DNA from: Spirosoma sp. KCTC 42546
GTDB taxonomy: Bacteria; Bacteroidota; Bacteroidia; Cytophagales; Spirosomataceae
Direction: 5' to 3'
Assembly: GCF_006965485.1 (NCBI RefSeq)
Contig: NZ_CP041360.1
Span: 868,001 to 932,000 of the forward strand
DNA: 64,000 nt
The notes below the pieces were generated by a model that had not been told where the DNA came from, ran no database searches, and was given only the letters and a program-made list of their open reading frames with translations. Positions 28,066 to 38,714 of the stretch are shown here, piece after piece (the stretch's first letter is position 1; every line of letters starts with the position of its first letter). The position numbers and the translations under genes are program-made.

Positions 28066-29046
28066 ATGAATTGCTTCCGACTCATGAATCTACGCTGTCT
28101 TTATAAAAGCGCACTGTGTGGCGCTTGTGCTTTTTTTAATCTAAAAGTTGGTTTAGCACAACAGGAAGGGTATGCAGTTTTAGTCGGTGTACGTTCGACA
28201 ACAGCTGTAAGTTCAAAAGGACATCCGTTTGATAATAATGCAACAGCTGGGGTCGCCAAAGACCTCGAAAAAATACAAAAGCTGTTGCAGGCAGCAAAGT
28301 TCAAAGATCCAAATATTAAAATCTTAAGTAGCACGTCAGACACTCAGGCCAGTTCTATTTTAGAAAACCTGAAATCGATGAGTACTAAAGCAAAGACCGG
28401 CGATTTAGTCGTTTTCTACTTCAGTGGACATGGTGATACTACTCCTGATTTAGACAATGATGAGCTATCAGGTATGGATGGTATACTAGTAGCCAGTGAC
28501 CGACGTATTGTAGATGACTTATTAAGGCCGATTTGGAATAGCTATCAGCGTGGCGTACGACTCGTTATGATTGTGGATGCATGCCATTCGGGTGAGTCGT
28601 ACGATTTTTCACTTCTAGAACACCAACCCACAGAAGTATCGGCATCCCGTAGGCGCACTGCTATCCGCCAGGCCGATAACCAACGATTTTTAGCCATTAC
28701 TACTCTTCGGAACTTGCGTTTTAGCAATGAAATAAAGTTTAATAATTCTCGACAAACATTTTTCACCTCGTGCCTCCAGGCAGCTCAAGACCCGGCTAAA
28801 ACCTATCAAATGATTTATCTGGGAGCTTCGCATACAGCCAATATAACGGGTGGTAGTACTACAGGTAGCGTGTTTACGGACGCCTTGTATCGAAAAGCCC
28901 GTCAGACCGACCCTAACCAACCGGTTCGACGCACTTACCGGGAATTAATGGAAAATCTCGATACGTGCCCGTCTAAACTAAGTTATGCTGAACTTGGGCT
29001 GCTTACCCAAATTTTCCGAACTGATTATTTTCTCAAAATCCGCTAA
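28066..29046 (+). CDS. secreted caspase-like (peptidase C14) protease
   Basis: 326 residues. A hydrophobic N-terminus ending GLAQ, just before the first strand QEGYAVLVGV, looks like a signal peptide; the second Met at residue 7 is an alternative start. The caspase fold shows the catalytic dyad His122 in FYFSGHGD and Cys173 in IVDACHSGE, with an acidic insert between (DLDNDELSGMDG) that could bind calcium, as in metacaspases. Twelve bases after its stop a lipoprotein gene begins. A protease plus a cell-surface lipoprotein suggests a partner or substrate pair in the envelope. Confidence 0.85.
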   Translation: MNCFRLMNLRCLYKSALCGACAFFNLKVGLAQQEGYAVLVGVRSTTAVSSKGHPFDNNATAGVAKDLEKIQKLLQAAKFKDPNIKILSSTSDTQASSILENLKSMSTKAKTGDLVVFYFSGHGDTTPDLDNDELSGMDGILVASDRRIVDDLLRPIWNSYQRGVRLVMIVDACHSGESYDFSLLEHQPTEVSASRRRTAIRQADNQRFLAITTLRNLRFSNEIKFNNSRQTFFTSCLQAAQDPAKTYQMIYLGASHTANITGGSTTGSVFTDALYRKARQTDPNQPVRRTYRELMENLDTCPSKLSYAELGLLTQIFRTDYFLKIR

Positions 29047-29057
29047 TAACCACTGCT

Positions 29058-30551
29058 ATGAATTTCTATCCCATTCGCATCTCTACATTGCTGCTTTTTT
29101 TACTCTTTAGCAGTTGCAATCCGTCTTTCTTGACCAAAAAGTCGTTATTGACCGTAAAACGGATAGAGAGTATCCCAACAGAAACCAAAAACAGTGAAGG
29201 AGGATTGTATTATACACTACCCATGACAGTTATCTCCGTCGAAATTCCAGTGATGCGTATTGTCCGTGATAAAGGCGACAATTGCTGGGAGGAAGCTTTA
29301 AAGGAACGCTTAGGAACAAAAGATGCAACAGAACTGCAAAGTAAATGGGCTGCCAATGGGGATTCTTACACCTTCTATAAAATTAAGGATGAGGAAATAA
29401 AAATTACTACCCGCCCTGTACCTGACCCCAGTAAGGTGTTTTACATTGAGCTAAAAAACAAGTGGAATAAAAATCGTGAACTCACGGCCACACTCAATGA
29501 ACTGGGGCAAATGACACAAAGTGATATGGTCAATCAGGACAAAACATTCGATCTGGTGGTGCAGGGTGTGCAGAGTGTCGCTGGTATCATTTCTACACTA
29601 ATCTTACCCAAATCGGCCAATGAGCAAACTGGCGCTAACCTGGCCGATCCTGATACTGATGATTTAACCAGTTTTCAAAAACGTAAGAGTGATCTTAAAG
29701 CCGTGCGGGCAGCCCGGACAGCTCTTATCCAGCAGGATGATAACGCAGGATCGGAAGGTATTTTTAAACGGAAACTCGAAGAGCTTGATAAGATGGAAGA
29801 AGCCTTGCTGTCGCATCTGACGTTTGATGAAACCAAAACGCAGCTGATTCTCCGTATGGATATTCTGCTTAATAAGCCAGCGGCCAATACAGATCCTACA
29901 GAAACGATAAACTTGTTTTCATTAGCTAAAGATGGCACGCCTGTGTTGCATGCTAGCCCCGATGCGGGTACGTATCAGAATGATTATCTTCGGGATTTTG
30001 TAACGTTTGCTGCCCAGCCTGATACCGCAGCTCAGAAGGTATATAAACTGGTGGTATCGCATACATTTAAGAAACAAATGGCTGATTACATAAGTGAGTC
30101 GACCAGTGCCTCGCTTGATAATCGGGGATTGTCGTATAATGTTCCGGTATGGGCAAGGACTAAGGTAACGCTCGATGGCAAGAAAGACGGTAAGACCATT
30201 CCACAAAAGACTGTAGCGGTGGCGACTGTCGTAATGCCCCAATGGGGTAAACTGGCTTTTCTGCCCGAAAAATCCTCAAGCACAGGCGTTGAATACGATT
30301 TAAATACAGGTGGTATTCGCAAGCTGAGCATCAAGCAACCGGGCTTATCGGCATCGCAGATTGCCAATGCGGGAAATGCCCTGAACAGTGCGGCTACCCT
30401 AGTTCAGCCAGCGTCATTGACGGCACCAGTTGCTAATGCCACACGAGACAACGACCTGATTGAACAGAAGATACGAGCCATTAAGCTGCAAATGCAATAT
30501 GACAGTTTGTCTAAGGTTAAAGACAAACTAACGCCTGTTAGCAACAATTAG
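29058..30551 (+). CDS. lipoprotein linked to the caspase gene
   Basis: 497 residues with a lipobox (LLLFLLFSSC, Cys at about residue 20), so anchored in a membrane after export. The mature chain has a beta-rich N-terminal domain, a helical middle (about 215-270, Arg/Leu/Glu-rich) and a C-terminal domain with GVEYDLNTGGIRKL and a final Gln-rich helix. No family recognised. It is 12 bp downstream of the caspase-like protease and probably its partner, inhibitor or substrate. Confidence 0.65.
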   Translation: MNFYPIRISTLLLFLLFSSCNPSFLTKKSLLTVKRIESIPTETKNSEGGLYYTLPMTVISVEIPVMRIVRDKGDNCWEEALKERLGTKDATELQSKWAANGDSYTFYKIKDEEIKITTRPVPDPSKVFYIELKNKWNKNRELTATLNELGQMTQSDMVNQDKTFDLVVQGVQSVAGIISTLILPKSANEQTGANLADPDTDDLTSFQKRKSDLKAVRAARTALIQQDDNAGSEGIFKRKLEELDKMEEALLSHLTFDETKTQLILRMDILLNKPAANTDPTETINLFSLAKDGTPVLHASPDAGTYQNDYLRDFVTFAAQPDTAAQKVYKLVVSHTFKKQMADYISESTSASLDNRGLSYNVPVWARTKVTLDGKKDGKTIPQKTVAVATVVMPQWGKLAFLPEKSSSTGVEYDLNTGGIRKLSIKQPGLSASQIANAGNALNSAATLVQPASLTAPVANATRDNDLIEQKIRAIKLQMQYDSLSKVKDKLTPVSNN

Positions 30552-30561
30552 AAAGACGTGG

Positions 30562-31941
30562 CTACCCTTCCACTGGCGTAGCCACGTCAACTTCGTTTGC
30601 TTCCTCTACCTGAAACGCCCGGTGCAGCAACGCCTTGAGCAACTCTCCGGCCTGTGTGCGCTGATGAGTTAATTCATCTCGCAATTGGCCCAGCTTTTCC
30701 ATCGCCTGCTCCACAGCTTCAACAATGGCTTGCTGTTCAGTGAGGGGTGGAAGGGGGAAATAAAGCTCCCCTAGAATACCAAGATTAATATTCTTTTGGG
30801 CGGTTGCTGGAGCATAACGCTCAATGTAAGATTTCGATACGTCAATAAAGTACCGGACGAATGAAGATGTGGCCTGATCATTTAGGGGTGTGAATCCTAC
30901 TACACTATCAGGGAAACAAGCGTCAAAAGTAAGAAATCCTGTTTCAGCGATGTTTGCAGCAATAGTGATACAAAGTGTCCCTGATGGCCAAAGCCTACTT
31001 TGGGCCAATCCAAATTCATTATACGTTGTGGAATAGGATTTAATTAAAAAGCCTGTTTTTTTTGATTGAGCTACATCGCCTGTTTGAATGAAAGGTACAC
31101 TTCCATTTTTAAATAACCTTTCGTCATTACGTGGTCTGTGCTTTGATTTCCCTCTATCTAATATCCCTGCTTCCCCCAACCTACACCAAACCCAACCATC
31201 CGGCAATTCAAACGGTTTTTCGGCGTTGGTGATGGGTGGCAGTGGCTTTTCTTTTTTTAGTTTCTTCTGCTTAACAAGTTCGGCTTTTGCAGCCTGTATA
31301 CAGGCGAGGAGCTGGGTGCCGGTTTCGGTGGCTGGGCCGTGTTGCTCCCGCCAACGGGCTGTTAACTTGCCCTGTATGGCATCTTGCAAAATGGCTTGCT
31401 GGAGTTTTTTGAGTAGTTCGTCCTGCTGGTTAAGTTCGGTTTGGAGGGCGTTGAGTTTGCCATTTGCCTGTAGCAGTTGCTCAAGCACCACACGTTGCTC
31501 GTCAATTGGTGGTAATGAGACCTCGTAACTATAAAACTTATTCGCCTGCAAACGCACCCGATTGGTAGTCCCATCGCTGGCTAGTCGGCACAGATTATCA
31601 AAAAATGAGGTTGAGGTCAGATACAGAAAGTAGGCTTTATCAATAATCGACTCATCAATATCAAAGTACCAGAAGTCATTTGTAACAACGGCCCCACCTA
31701 GCTCTTCTGGTATTATTCCGAAGGCTCCGTTGCGAGCATCAATGCCAGAAAGAATAAACTGACCAGCCTTCACTCGGTACATTGTCTTAGTCCCAATATC
31801 AATACCTGGTTTGGTTGTTCTCAGGCAGACTCCCTGATGCCGCATTCGTATCGTAACTAACCGATACGACAGCTCATCGTCAATATGTACAGGAAATCGT
31901 ACACGGGTTAAAAAATCACTGATTTTATAATTCTTAAACAT
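30562..31941 (-). CDS. hsdS: type I restriction specificity subunit HsdS
   Basis: 459 residues with the two-repeat layout of HsdS: target-recognition domain 1 (about 1-135), conserved helical spacer with PPIDEQRVVLEQLLQANGK, target-recognition domain 2 beginning FELPDGWVWCRLGE (about 245-400), and a second helix with PPLTEQQAIVEAVEQAMEKL. These paired PP(I/L)xEQ helices measure the gap between the two half-sites. It is the last gene of the hsdR-DUF262-hsdM-hsdS operon (12 bp after hsdM). This subunit looks intact, whereas hsdM and hsdR are broken. Confidence 0.9.
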   Translation of the reverse strand: MFKNYKISDFLTRVRFPVHIDDELSYRLVTIRMRHQGVCLRTTKPGIDIGTKTMYRVKAGQFILSGIDARNGAFGIIPEELGGAVVTNDFWYFDIDESIIDKAYFLYLTSTSFFDNLCRLASDGTTNRVRLQANKFYSYEVSLPPIDEQRVVLEQLLQANGKLNALQTELNQQDELLKKLQQAILQDAIQGKLTARWREQHGPATETGTQLLACIQAAKAELVKQKKLKKEKPLPPITNAEKPFELPDGWVWCRLGEAGILDRGKSKHRPRNDERLFKNGSVPFIQTGDVAQSKKTGFLIKSYSTTYNEFGLAQSRLWPSGTLCITIAANIAETGFLTFDACFPDSVVGFTPLNDQATSSFVRYFIDVSKSYIERYAPATAQKNINLGILGELYFPLPPLTEQQAIVEAVEQAMEKLGQLRDELTHQRTQAGELLKALLHRAFQVEEANEVDVATPVEG

Positions 31942-31952
31942 TAATCGAGCCG

Positions 31953-33448
31953 TTAAACTAAAGATTGCTCCAGTTCTGCTAATAAATCTATACTCCGTTG
32001 CATCGACTGTCCCAGCAATGCCAACAATTCAGCTGTTTCAACGGGAGCCTCTTCGGCTTTTCGGTGCGGGTTTTTAATGTCCAGATCAAAGTTTCGGGCC
32101 ACGATTTGGTTAATGGGTACGCGCCAGGCCTGGTCGTTTTCTTCGCGGGCTTCCCACCAGGCTTTCAGTCCATCGAACTCCTCTATCCGGATAGTCTTGG
32201 TCTTGCTGTAGGCTTTCTGTCCATCAGGTAGCCGGTGTTCGTAATACCAGATTTCTTTGGTCGCCATCTTGTGGTTTCGGGGAGCATCGAATAGCGGCCC
32301 GGCACCGGGAGTCAGATCAATACTTTGTTTTTTCTCAAAAAAGAGCAGATTAGTACTTACCGTAGCGTAGGGTGCAAACACCGATTGCGGCAACCGGACA
32401 ATGGTATGTAGGTTGCAGTCGGTTAGTAGCTTTTCGCGGATGCGTTGTTTCACCCCGTCGCCCGTCAGGGAGCCATCGGGCAACACGATAGCCGCCCGGC
32501 CACCCGCTTTCAGCAGATGAATCATCTGGACCAGAAATAGGTCGGCACTTTCCTTGGTCCGGTACGTTAGCGGAAAATTACCTTCGTTGCCGTTGGCTAC
32601 CGTTCCACCAAAGGGTGGGTTAGCCAGAATCACATCAACCCGGTCGCGGTCGCGGATGCTAGTGTATTCTCGGCTCAGAGAGTCATCGTACGCAATGAGG
32701 GGCAGTTCTACATCATGCAGAATAAGATTGGTTAACGCCAGTACAAAAGGCAGTGGTTTATATTCTGTCCCCCGTACATTTTTTTGGATCAGTTGCCGGT
32801 CAGCTACGTTATTAGCTTGTTGCTTTAGGTGCTCAATCGCGGCCGTCAAAAACCTCCGGTGCCACAAGCGGGATCATAAATAATTTCGCCTAGTTGAGGG
32901 TTAATCGTATCGGTCATGAACTGAGTCACAGCGCGGGGAGTATAAAACTCTCCACTATCGCCTGCCGATTGCAGTTCCCGTAGAATGTTTTCATACAGGT
33001 CGCCAAAGAGATGCCGCTCAGTGGCACTATTGAAGTCAATTTCGGCTAGCTTATTACAAACCTTACGCAGATTCGTCCCTGACTTCATGTAATTATTGTT
33101 CCCTTCGAATACCTCCTGTATGAGCAATGCACGTGGATTAGCTCCACCGACACTGACGGTACGGGACAGCTCACGTAGCGTAGGGAATAACCGTCGATCC
33201 ACAAACTCAAGAAGTACGTCACCAGTCATTCCTTCTGAGTCAGCAGCCCAGTTACGCCATTGAAAATCAGTTGGAATAGGCGATACGTAATCATCAACGA
33301 GCAGTTCCATTTCCTGGTCCTTATCGTCGAAGATTTTCAAGAATAACATCCACCCGAGTTGTTCAATACGCTGAGCATCGCCGTTGACGCCCTTGTCTTC
33401 GCGCATGATGTCGCGGATGGATTTAATAATGCCTTGTAAGTTGGCCAT
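31953..33448 (-). pseudogene. hsdM: type I restriction methyltransferase HsdM, frameshifted
   Basis: Two overlapping frames together make one N6-adenine methyltransferase of about 500 residues. The first (33448 to 32846) has the HsdM helical N-terminus and ends exactly in motif I, DPACGTGGF, followed by a stop. The second (to 31953) resumes FLTAAIEHL and contains the NPPFGG catalytic motif IV. The coding strand reads five T after GG where six would keep the frame (GGT TTT TTG ACG), so one T is missing near 32848-32856. Either a real loss or a homopolymer assembly error. Without both halves the methylase should be dead. Confidence 0.85.
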
Positions 33449-33471
33449 TTAAACTACAATGAGAATATAAA

Positions 33472-35181
33472 TTAATCGGTAATCACTACATCTTCAGTTT
33501 CATCAACTGACATCTCTTCCAAAGGTGTTTGATCAGATGTTGTTCTAGCATACGCGTTACCTGCTCGCTGTTTAATTGCCTCCAAGATTTGTTCGCCCCT
33601 TGCTTGGACAAACGCTGGATACTCGTCTCGTAGTAAGGCATTATAGGCTTTGCGGTCTATGAAATGACTACCCAGATAGTTCATAAACCCAGATTCGGCC
33701 CTTGAGTCAGCTATAAGGGTTTCTGCACCTGTTTCGTCAGCGTATCCTAGCATATACTGACTTGGCTTTTTATTCGATATTTCGCGGTTGAGCGCCCCCG
33801 AAATTAGAGCAAAATTCACCACTGAATGAATATCTTGATCGTTTATTCCTAATTCCTGTCGTCGTGAATAAGGAAATAAATGATGGTTCTGTTGTGAGTT
33901 TGAACGCGATACCTGTGTTTGTTCCAGATTAACGGGTTGCCCGTTATGAAAATCGCGTGGCTTTTGTAGAGCCATTAAGCACAAAACTCCATTCTTAACA
34001 ACCGACGCATTCTTCATTTTTACCCGTATCAAATCGCTAACTGTCAGCGTAACCGGGAAGGTATTTGGCTGTGCACTGCCTGCTAACAAACTCCTCACCC
34101 ATTCGGTATCATCTTTCATTCGGCTTAAGCTTGAGCTTGAAAAACGTTGTGAAAAGGTAGACGTCCAGAACCACTCGTTCAAAAGACCTACATGCTCAGC
34201 ACGAGCAGACGAACGACCTGAACAGTAGAAATAATGCTGAATAACTGAGAGTTGAGAGTTGTAGGGTAGAAAAGAATAATTCGCTACGCCTAAGGTTCGT
34301 AAATAGTCAATTGCCCGACGAATGCATTCTGCAGTCTGGGTCCAATGTTGTCGCCCTAAATCAGCCGTTAATTTGAGCTGACTGCCTTGAAGACAATCAT
34401 TAAAGATATTGAGAGCTAGCGACTGTGTAAAAACTTCTGAATCAATTGCACCATACACTTTGATAGGGAGCTCCTGATTAAACTCATCTACTTTATCACG
34501 TAAATCAAAATCCGTAGCCCAGGCACCAGCATGTACCAGATCGAACAATGAGAGCCGTTTCCCTCCTTGATTGATACGCTCGAAAATATCGACTACCTCA
34601 TCCAACTGCATATTCGATGACTTGATAATGCTAATTGGATAGTCCGAGAATTGCTGACGACAATTTTCCCAGGCCGAAGCAAAATCTGTTTTATTCTCCG
34701 CATCGTAGAGAACATAGCGCCGTAAAACTTCGGAATAAGCCGCAGTATCCATTAGCTTCCACGCTGGCTCGTTATGCCGATCACTGAGTAAGCGCGGAAT
34801 TTTGAATTCACAACTTTCCAGGTTAAAGCAAATAGCACCGTAGTTAATTGTACGGATGGTTTTGTTACGTAGGGCGACGAATAATGAGGTGGTACGTTGC
34901 TGCCCATCCAAGATAAATTGATAACGGCCTGACTCTGGTTCAGCAGGCAGACCTAGTTCAGGAATCTCCCGATTAAAGTGAGCAAATTGTGAGTCAGCTT
35001 CCCACAAAAACAGTGATCCGATAGGAAATTGCTTATAAATGCTATTGAGTAATTTGACCACTTTAGTCCGTTCCCAGACATAACCACGTTGAAAACGGGG
35101 GATTTTTATATTCCCCTGTTCCATCTGGTCAAACAGCTTTCTGAGATTCCAGTTATTGATGATTTCAATGCGTTGGGGCAT
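33472..35181 (-). CDS. DUF262 (GmrS-like) protein inside the type I operon
   Basis: 569 residues from the ATG at 35181 (MPQRIEIINNWN), preferred over an upstream ATG at 35280 that would overlap hsdR. The DUF262 signature is visible: KIPRFQRGYVWE, then RYQFILDGQQRTTSLF, followed by DIFERINQGGKRLSLFDLVHA, all near the N-terminal half. This domain forms the nucleotide-dependent half of GmrSD-type modification-dependent nucleases. The C-terminal HHLFPYS element may be a degenerate HNH. Located between hsdR and hsdM with 23-31-bp gaps, it probably belongs to the operon as an extra defence or regulatory subunit. Confidence 0.82.
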   Translation of the reverse strand: MPQRIEIINNWNLRKLFDQMEQGNIKIPRFQRGYVWERTKVVKLLNSIYKQFPIGSLFLWEADSQFAHFNREIPELGLPAEPESGRYQFILDGQQRTTSLFVALRNKTIRTINYGAICFNLESCEFKIPRLLSDRHNEPAWKLMDTAAYSEVLRRYVLYDAENKTDFASAWENCRQQFSDYPISIIKSSNMQLDEVVDIFERINQGGKRLSLFDLVHAGAWATDFDLRDKVDEFNQELPIKVYGAIDSEVFTQSLALNIFNDCLQGSQLKLTADLGRQHWTQTAECIRRAIDYLRTLGVANYSFLPYNSQLSVIQHYFYCSGRSSARAEHVGLLNEWFWTSTFSQRFSSSSLSRMKDDTEWVRSLLAGSAQPNTFPVTLTVSDLIRVKMKNASVVKNGVLCLMALQKPRDFHNGQPVNLEQTQVSRSNSQQNHHLFPYSRRQELGINDQDIHSVVNFALISGALNREISNKKPSQYMLGYADETGAETLIADSRAESGFMNYLGSHFIDRKAYNALLRDEYPAFVQARGEQILEAIKQRAGNAYARTTSDQTPLEEMSVDETEDVVITD

Positions 35182-35212
35182 AGCAACGATTTTACTGAAC
35201 GTAGTTTTTGCT

Positions 35213-37654
35213 TTAGGCAGTGATTTTATAGATCTGATCTTCCAGGTCTCGAACGGCTTCAAGATATTTATCTTTACCACCGAAGGTTCTTATAATCTCC
35301 ATCGGTGACCCGAAGAGGTCGAAGGGTTTCACTTGTAAGACTTTTACATCTTCAATGTTTTGAATGCCTTCATCAGCATATTTATCAAGAAGGCTTTCTA
35401 ATACAGCTCGAGCTTGTTCGCCATATTTAGTGAAGTAATTACGCTTCTTTACTTCATTAGCTCGCTCCTGGCGGGTCAGCGGTTTTTGGTCGTATGCGAC
35501 GTGGCAAATCAAGTCAAACAAGTCCGCGTCTTTATCTACGGCGTCAAGAAATGTGTCAAGCAAGACTCCTTGTTCGGTCAGTTCCTGGACGATGGCTTCT
35601 TTACGGTCATTTGCATTCCAGTAGGTCATGAACTCGGTCATAGTCTGGAATTTTGCTCTGAATTTGTCGCGGGTATAGTCTTTCAAACCTATCATAATGG
35701 CCTTTCCATCATTGTCAAAAATCAGATCACGACTAGCCAGAACGGTTACGTCTACGCCATTGACAAACACTTTACGGTCGTCGTTAACAAGAGTTTCGTT
35801 ATCCTCAACGATATACCGAATTTTAGGGGGCTCAGGTATAAGTTCGTCACCCGTTTCTTCATCTATTATAGGTACATCAGCAGCTATTTCTTCATCTTCT
35901 ACGTGTTCTATTGTATCGTCCTCACTGACAACTTTGATGCGTACTGGATCGCCATCGAAAGCTGGGTCAGCAAACAGATCGGTAACGTTTCGGAAGTCGA
36001 GGATAGTAAAATAGAGCTTCCCAAATTCCTCATTGATACGTGTTCCCCGGCCAATTATTTGCTTGAATTCAGTCATCGACTGGATATTACTATCGAGAAC
36101 AATCAGTTGGCAAGTCTGCGCGTCAACGCCTGTTGTCATTAATTTTGATGTTGTCGCAATGACTGGGTAACGTTCCTCAGGATTGATAAAGTTGTCGAGC
36201 TCTCGCTTACCTTCTTCCTCATCGCCCGTAATCCGCATGACATATTTGCTGTTTTGGCTAACCAAATCAGCATTGCAGCGAGCCAGTGCCGAACGCATCC
36301 CTTCAGCATGTTCAATGTCAACACAAAACACGATGGTTTTCATGAATCGACCCTGACCGTGCAGATACTCAGTAATTTTCTGCGCTACTAATTTCCGACG
36401 CTCTTCGACAACAATATTTCGGTCGAAATCTAAACGATTGTAGATACGGTCTTCAACCGGATTGCCACGTTTATCTTTCTTCCCTTTTTCGGGTCGCCAG
36501 CCTTCCAAGTCAATATTTAAGCCAACGCGCACGACTCGATATGGAGCCAAAAATCCGTCGTCAATACCTTGCCGAAGTGAATATGTATAGACTGGATCGC
36601 CAAAATATTCACTGTTAGAAATGTGGGAGGTTTCTTTAGGTGTTGCCGTCAGACCAATCTGCGTAGCTTTATTGAAGTAAGCCAGGATTTCTCGCCAGGC
36701 TGAATCTTCAGATGCGCTGCCCCGGTGACACTCATCTACTACAATAAGGTCAAAGAAGTCGGGTGAAAAGTCCTTAAAAGCATCAATTCCTTCTGAACTA
36801 GTCAACCCCTGATATAAACCTAAATAGATTTAGTATGCCTTGTCGGTTGAGTCAATACCCCGTTTACGGCTTGATACCATTTGTTCCTTCCCATCGATCG
36901 ACACCAGTTTTTTACGAATGACTGTCATTTTATCACGGAAGTGCTTAAAGTCTCCTCGTCGGGTTTGGTCAATCAGGGCAGTGCGATCGGCAAGAAAAAG
37001 AATACGCTTTTTAAAACCGCTTTTCCATAAACGGTAGATAATCTGAAACGCCGTATAGGTCTTACCAGTGCCTGTCGCCATAACGAGAAGAATCCTGTTT
37101 TGACCTTTAGCAATAGCTTCAACAGTTCGGTTTATGGCTATTTGCTGATAATAACGAGGTTTTCGACCGGTGCTATCCAGAAAGTAATCCTGTGAGGCAA
37201 TGAGCTCAGCGGTTGTAGTTTCTATGCCTTTATATCGCTTATACGTTTGCCAAAGCTCATCTGGAGTCGGAAAGGCATTTAGATCCAGTTCCTGTTCAAT
37301 CGTTTCGTCAGTAGCGGTTCGGTCATGATATACGAAACCGTCACCGTTAGACGAGAATACACAGGGAATATCAAGAATACGGGCATACTCTAAGGCCTGC
37401 TGCATACCATCACTGATAGAATGCTTATTGTGCTTGGCCTCAATTATAGCTACAGGAATGTTAGGTTTATAATAGAGAATATAATCAGCCCGTTTGGCTT
37501 TTCCTCGCGCCGTCATTTTCCCCCGGACGTAGATGCGACCGTCTGTAAATGTAACCTCCTCCAGAAATTTATCTTTCCAGCCAGCCTGCTCAATGGCCGG
37601 TGTAATATACTTAGTACAAATGTCGCGTTCAGAAAGGGTTCTTTTGGATAGCAT
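35213..37654 (-). pseudogene. hsdR: type I restriction endonuclease subunit HsdR, nonsense mutation
   Basis: An 813-codon frame from 37654 (MLSKRTLSERDICTK) with an N-terminal nuclease core (DYILYYKPNIPVAIIEAKH), helicase motif I ATGTGKTYTA, motif II DECH, SATPKET-like motif III (LTATPKET), and motif VI QIIGRGTRIN. It is interrupted in frame by TAA at 36830-36832 between KAY and IYLGLYQ; a CAA or similar codon is expected. No frameshift is needed, so this looks like a single C-to-T change. The protein would stop at about 275 residues, losing most of the translocase motor. A downstream ATG at 36805 cannot rescue nuclease and motor together. Confidence 0.88.
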
Positions 37655-37846
37655 TTTAATAGCTCGTAGCCTGGAGAACGTCCAGAAACTTATATAGTGC
37701 AGATAAAAAAAACGTTGTCTTCTCGCCAGGCGATAAACGCATGACACTACCCATTGAAGACAAATGTAACATTAAATCGATGTTACCCAATGAGGGTTTA
37801 TGGGTCTTATAGCCAAGTTTTTTAGAAAATTTTTAGAAAATATAGC

Positions 37847-38650
37847 ATGGATAGGACTAGCAGCTTTGGGAGCGATGAAGGCTCTGAAAATCAGGGGAAA
37901 TTAGATTTGGTGGCAAACCTGAGCGATCTCCTAAAATTGCGCAATAGGGGACACTTCCATAAAAGTTATGAAGGCTTAATCCAATTTATGGTTATGTCCT
38001 ACGAAATAGGTAAGAATAAGGTATTTGATATTTGGCTTGAGTATTACCGTAATAGTTTAACGCTTTGGGGATTTGATTTTTCTATACCTCGAGGTGGCAG
38101 AGAAAGTAAGCTATTATACACCTGCGAGAAAAAGATTATTAATGATGAGAGAGCTATTGAGTTAATCAGGGCATTTTTAAAAAGCAAAAACCGTTTTTAC
38201 CTAGCCGAAATTCAAAAGGCTGCTCAGCTCTTAAGTGAACTTAACTTGGACATACCAAAAGGGGTAAGAATTTTATCAGAAAATAAGGTAGTCGATTGGG
38301 AGCTAATTAGTAAAGGGGAAAAGCATGCTGTATCCAATGATAATAATAAAGCAGCCCCTAAATTATCGTTACGTGAAGTCGCGCTTCTATATATCTATAG
38401 AGATCAAACTATCGAAAGAATCGACTCAAATACCATAGCGAAACACTATGGCTACACAAGCGGGGAAAAACTTATGCAGCATTATAATAAACTCAGCCAA
38501 ACAAATGAACGGACAGGATTAGAGGGGAAAGAAATCATACCGATGATTAACAGTATGAAAAAGGTCAAACCGTTTCTAACGAATATTCAACAGAAACGCA
38601 TTGATACTGATTTACTTGTGTTGGAAGGAAAAAGAAATTCACCGGTTTAA
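37847..38650 (+). CDS. hypothetical protein, possible replicon accessory
   Basis: 267 residues. The N-terminal half is helical and basic. The C-terminal region (about 175-267) has a helix-turn-helix-like stretch (SLREVALLYIYRDQTIERIDSNTIAKHYGYTSG) seen in plasmid-type proteins of Bacteroidetes. I recognise no family. It lies upstream of an excisionase-like gene and a RepA-like ATPase on the same strand, so it probably belongs to the replication/maintenance module. The 99 bp between it and the divergent hsdR operon should hold promoters for both. Confidence 0.55.
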   Translation: MDRTSSFGSDEGSENQGKLDLVANLSDLLKLRNRGHFHKSYEGLIQFMVMSYEIGKNKVFDIWLEYYRNSLTLWGFDFSIPRGGRESKLLYTCEKKIINDERAIELIRAFLKSKNRFYLAEIQKAAQLLSELNLDIPKGVRILSENKVVDWELISKGEKHAVSNDNNKAAPKLSLREVALLYIYRDQTIERIDSNTIAKHYGYTSGEKLMQHYNKLSQTNERTGLEGKEIIPMINSMKKVKPFLTNIQQKRIDTDLLVLEGKRNSPV

Positions 38651-38714
38651 ACCGGTCAAACCGCCTTTGTTTGCTATTGATTTGTGCCAGTCGAAAATTA
38701 AATCCCGATTGGTT

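Noticed and set aside
35414..36142. A 242-residue + strand ORF opposite hsdR
   Set aside because: It lies entirely antisense to conserved helicase motifs of hsdR and has no recognisable features.
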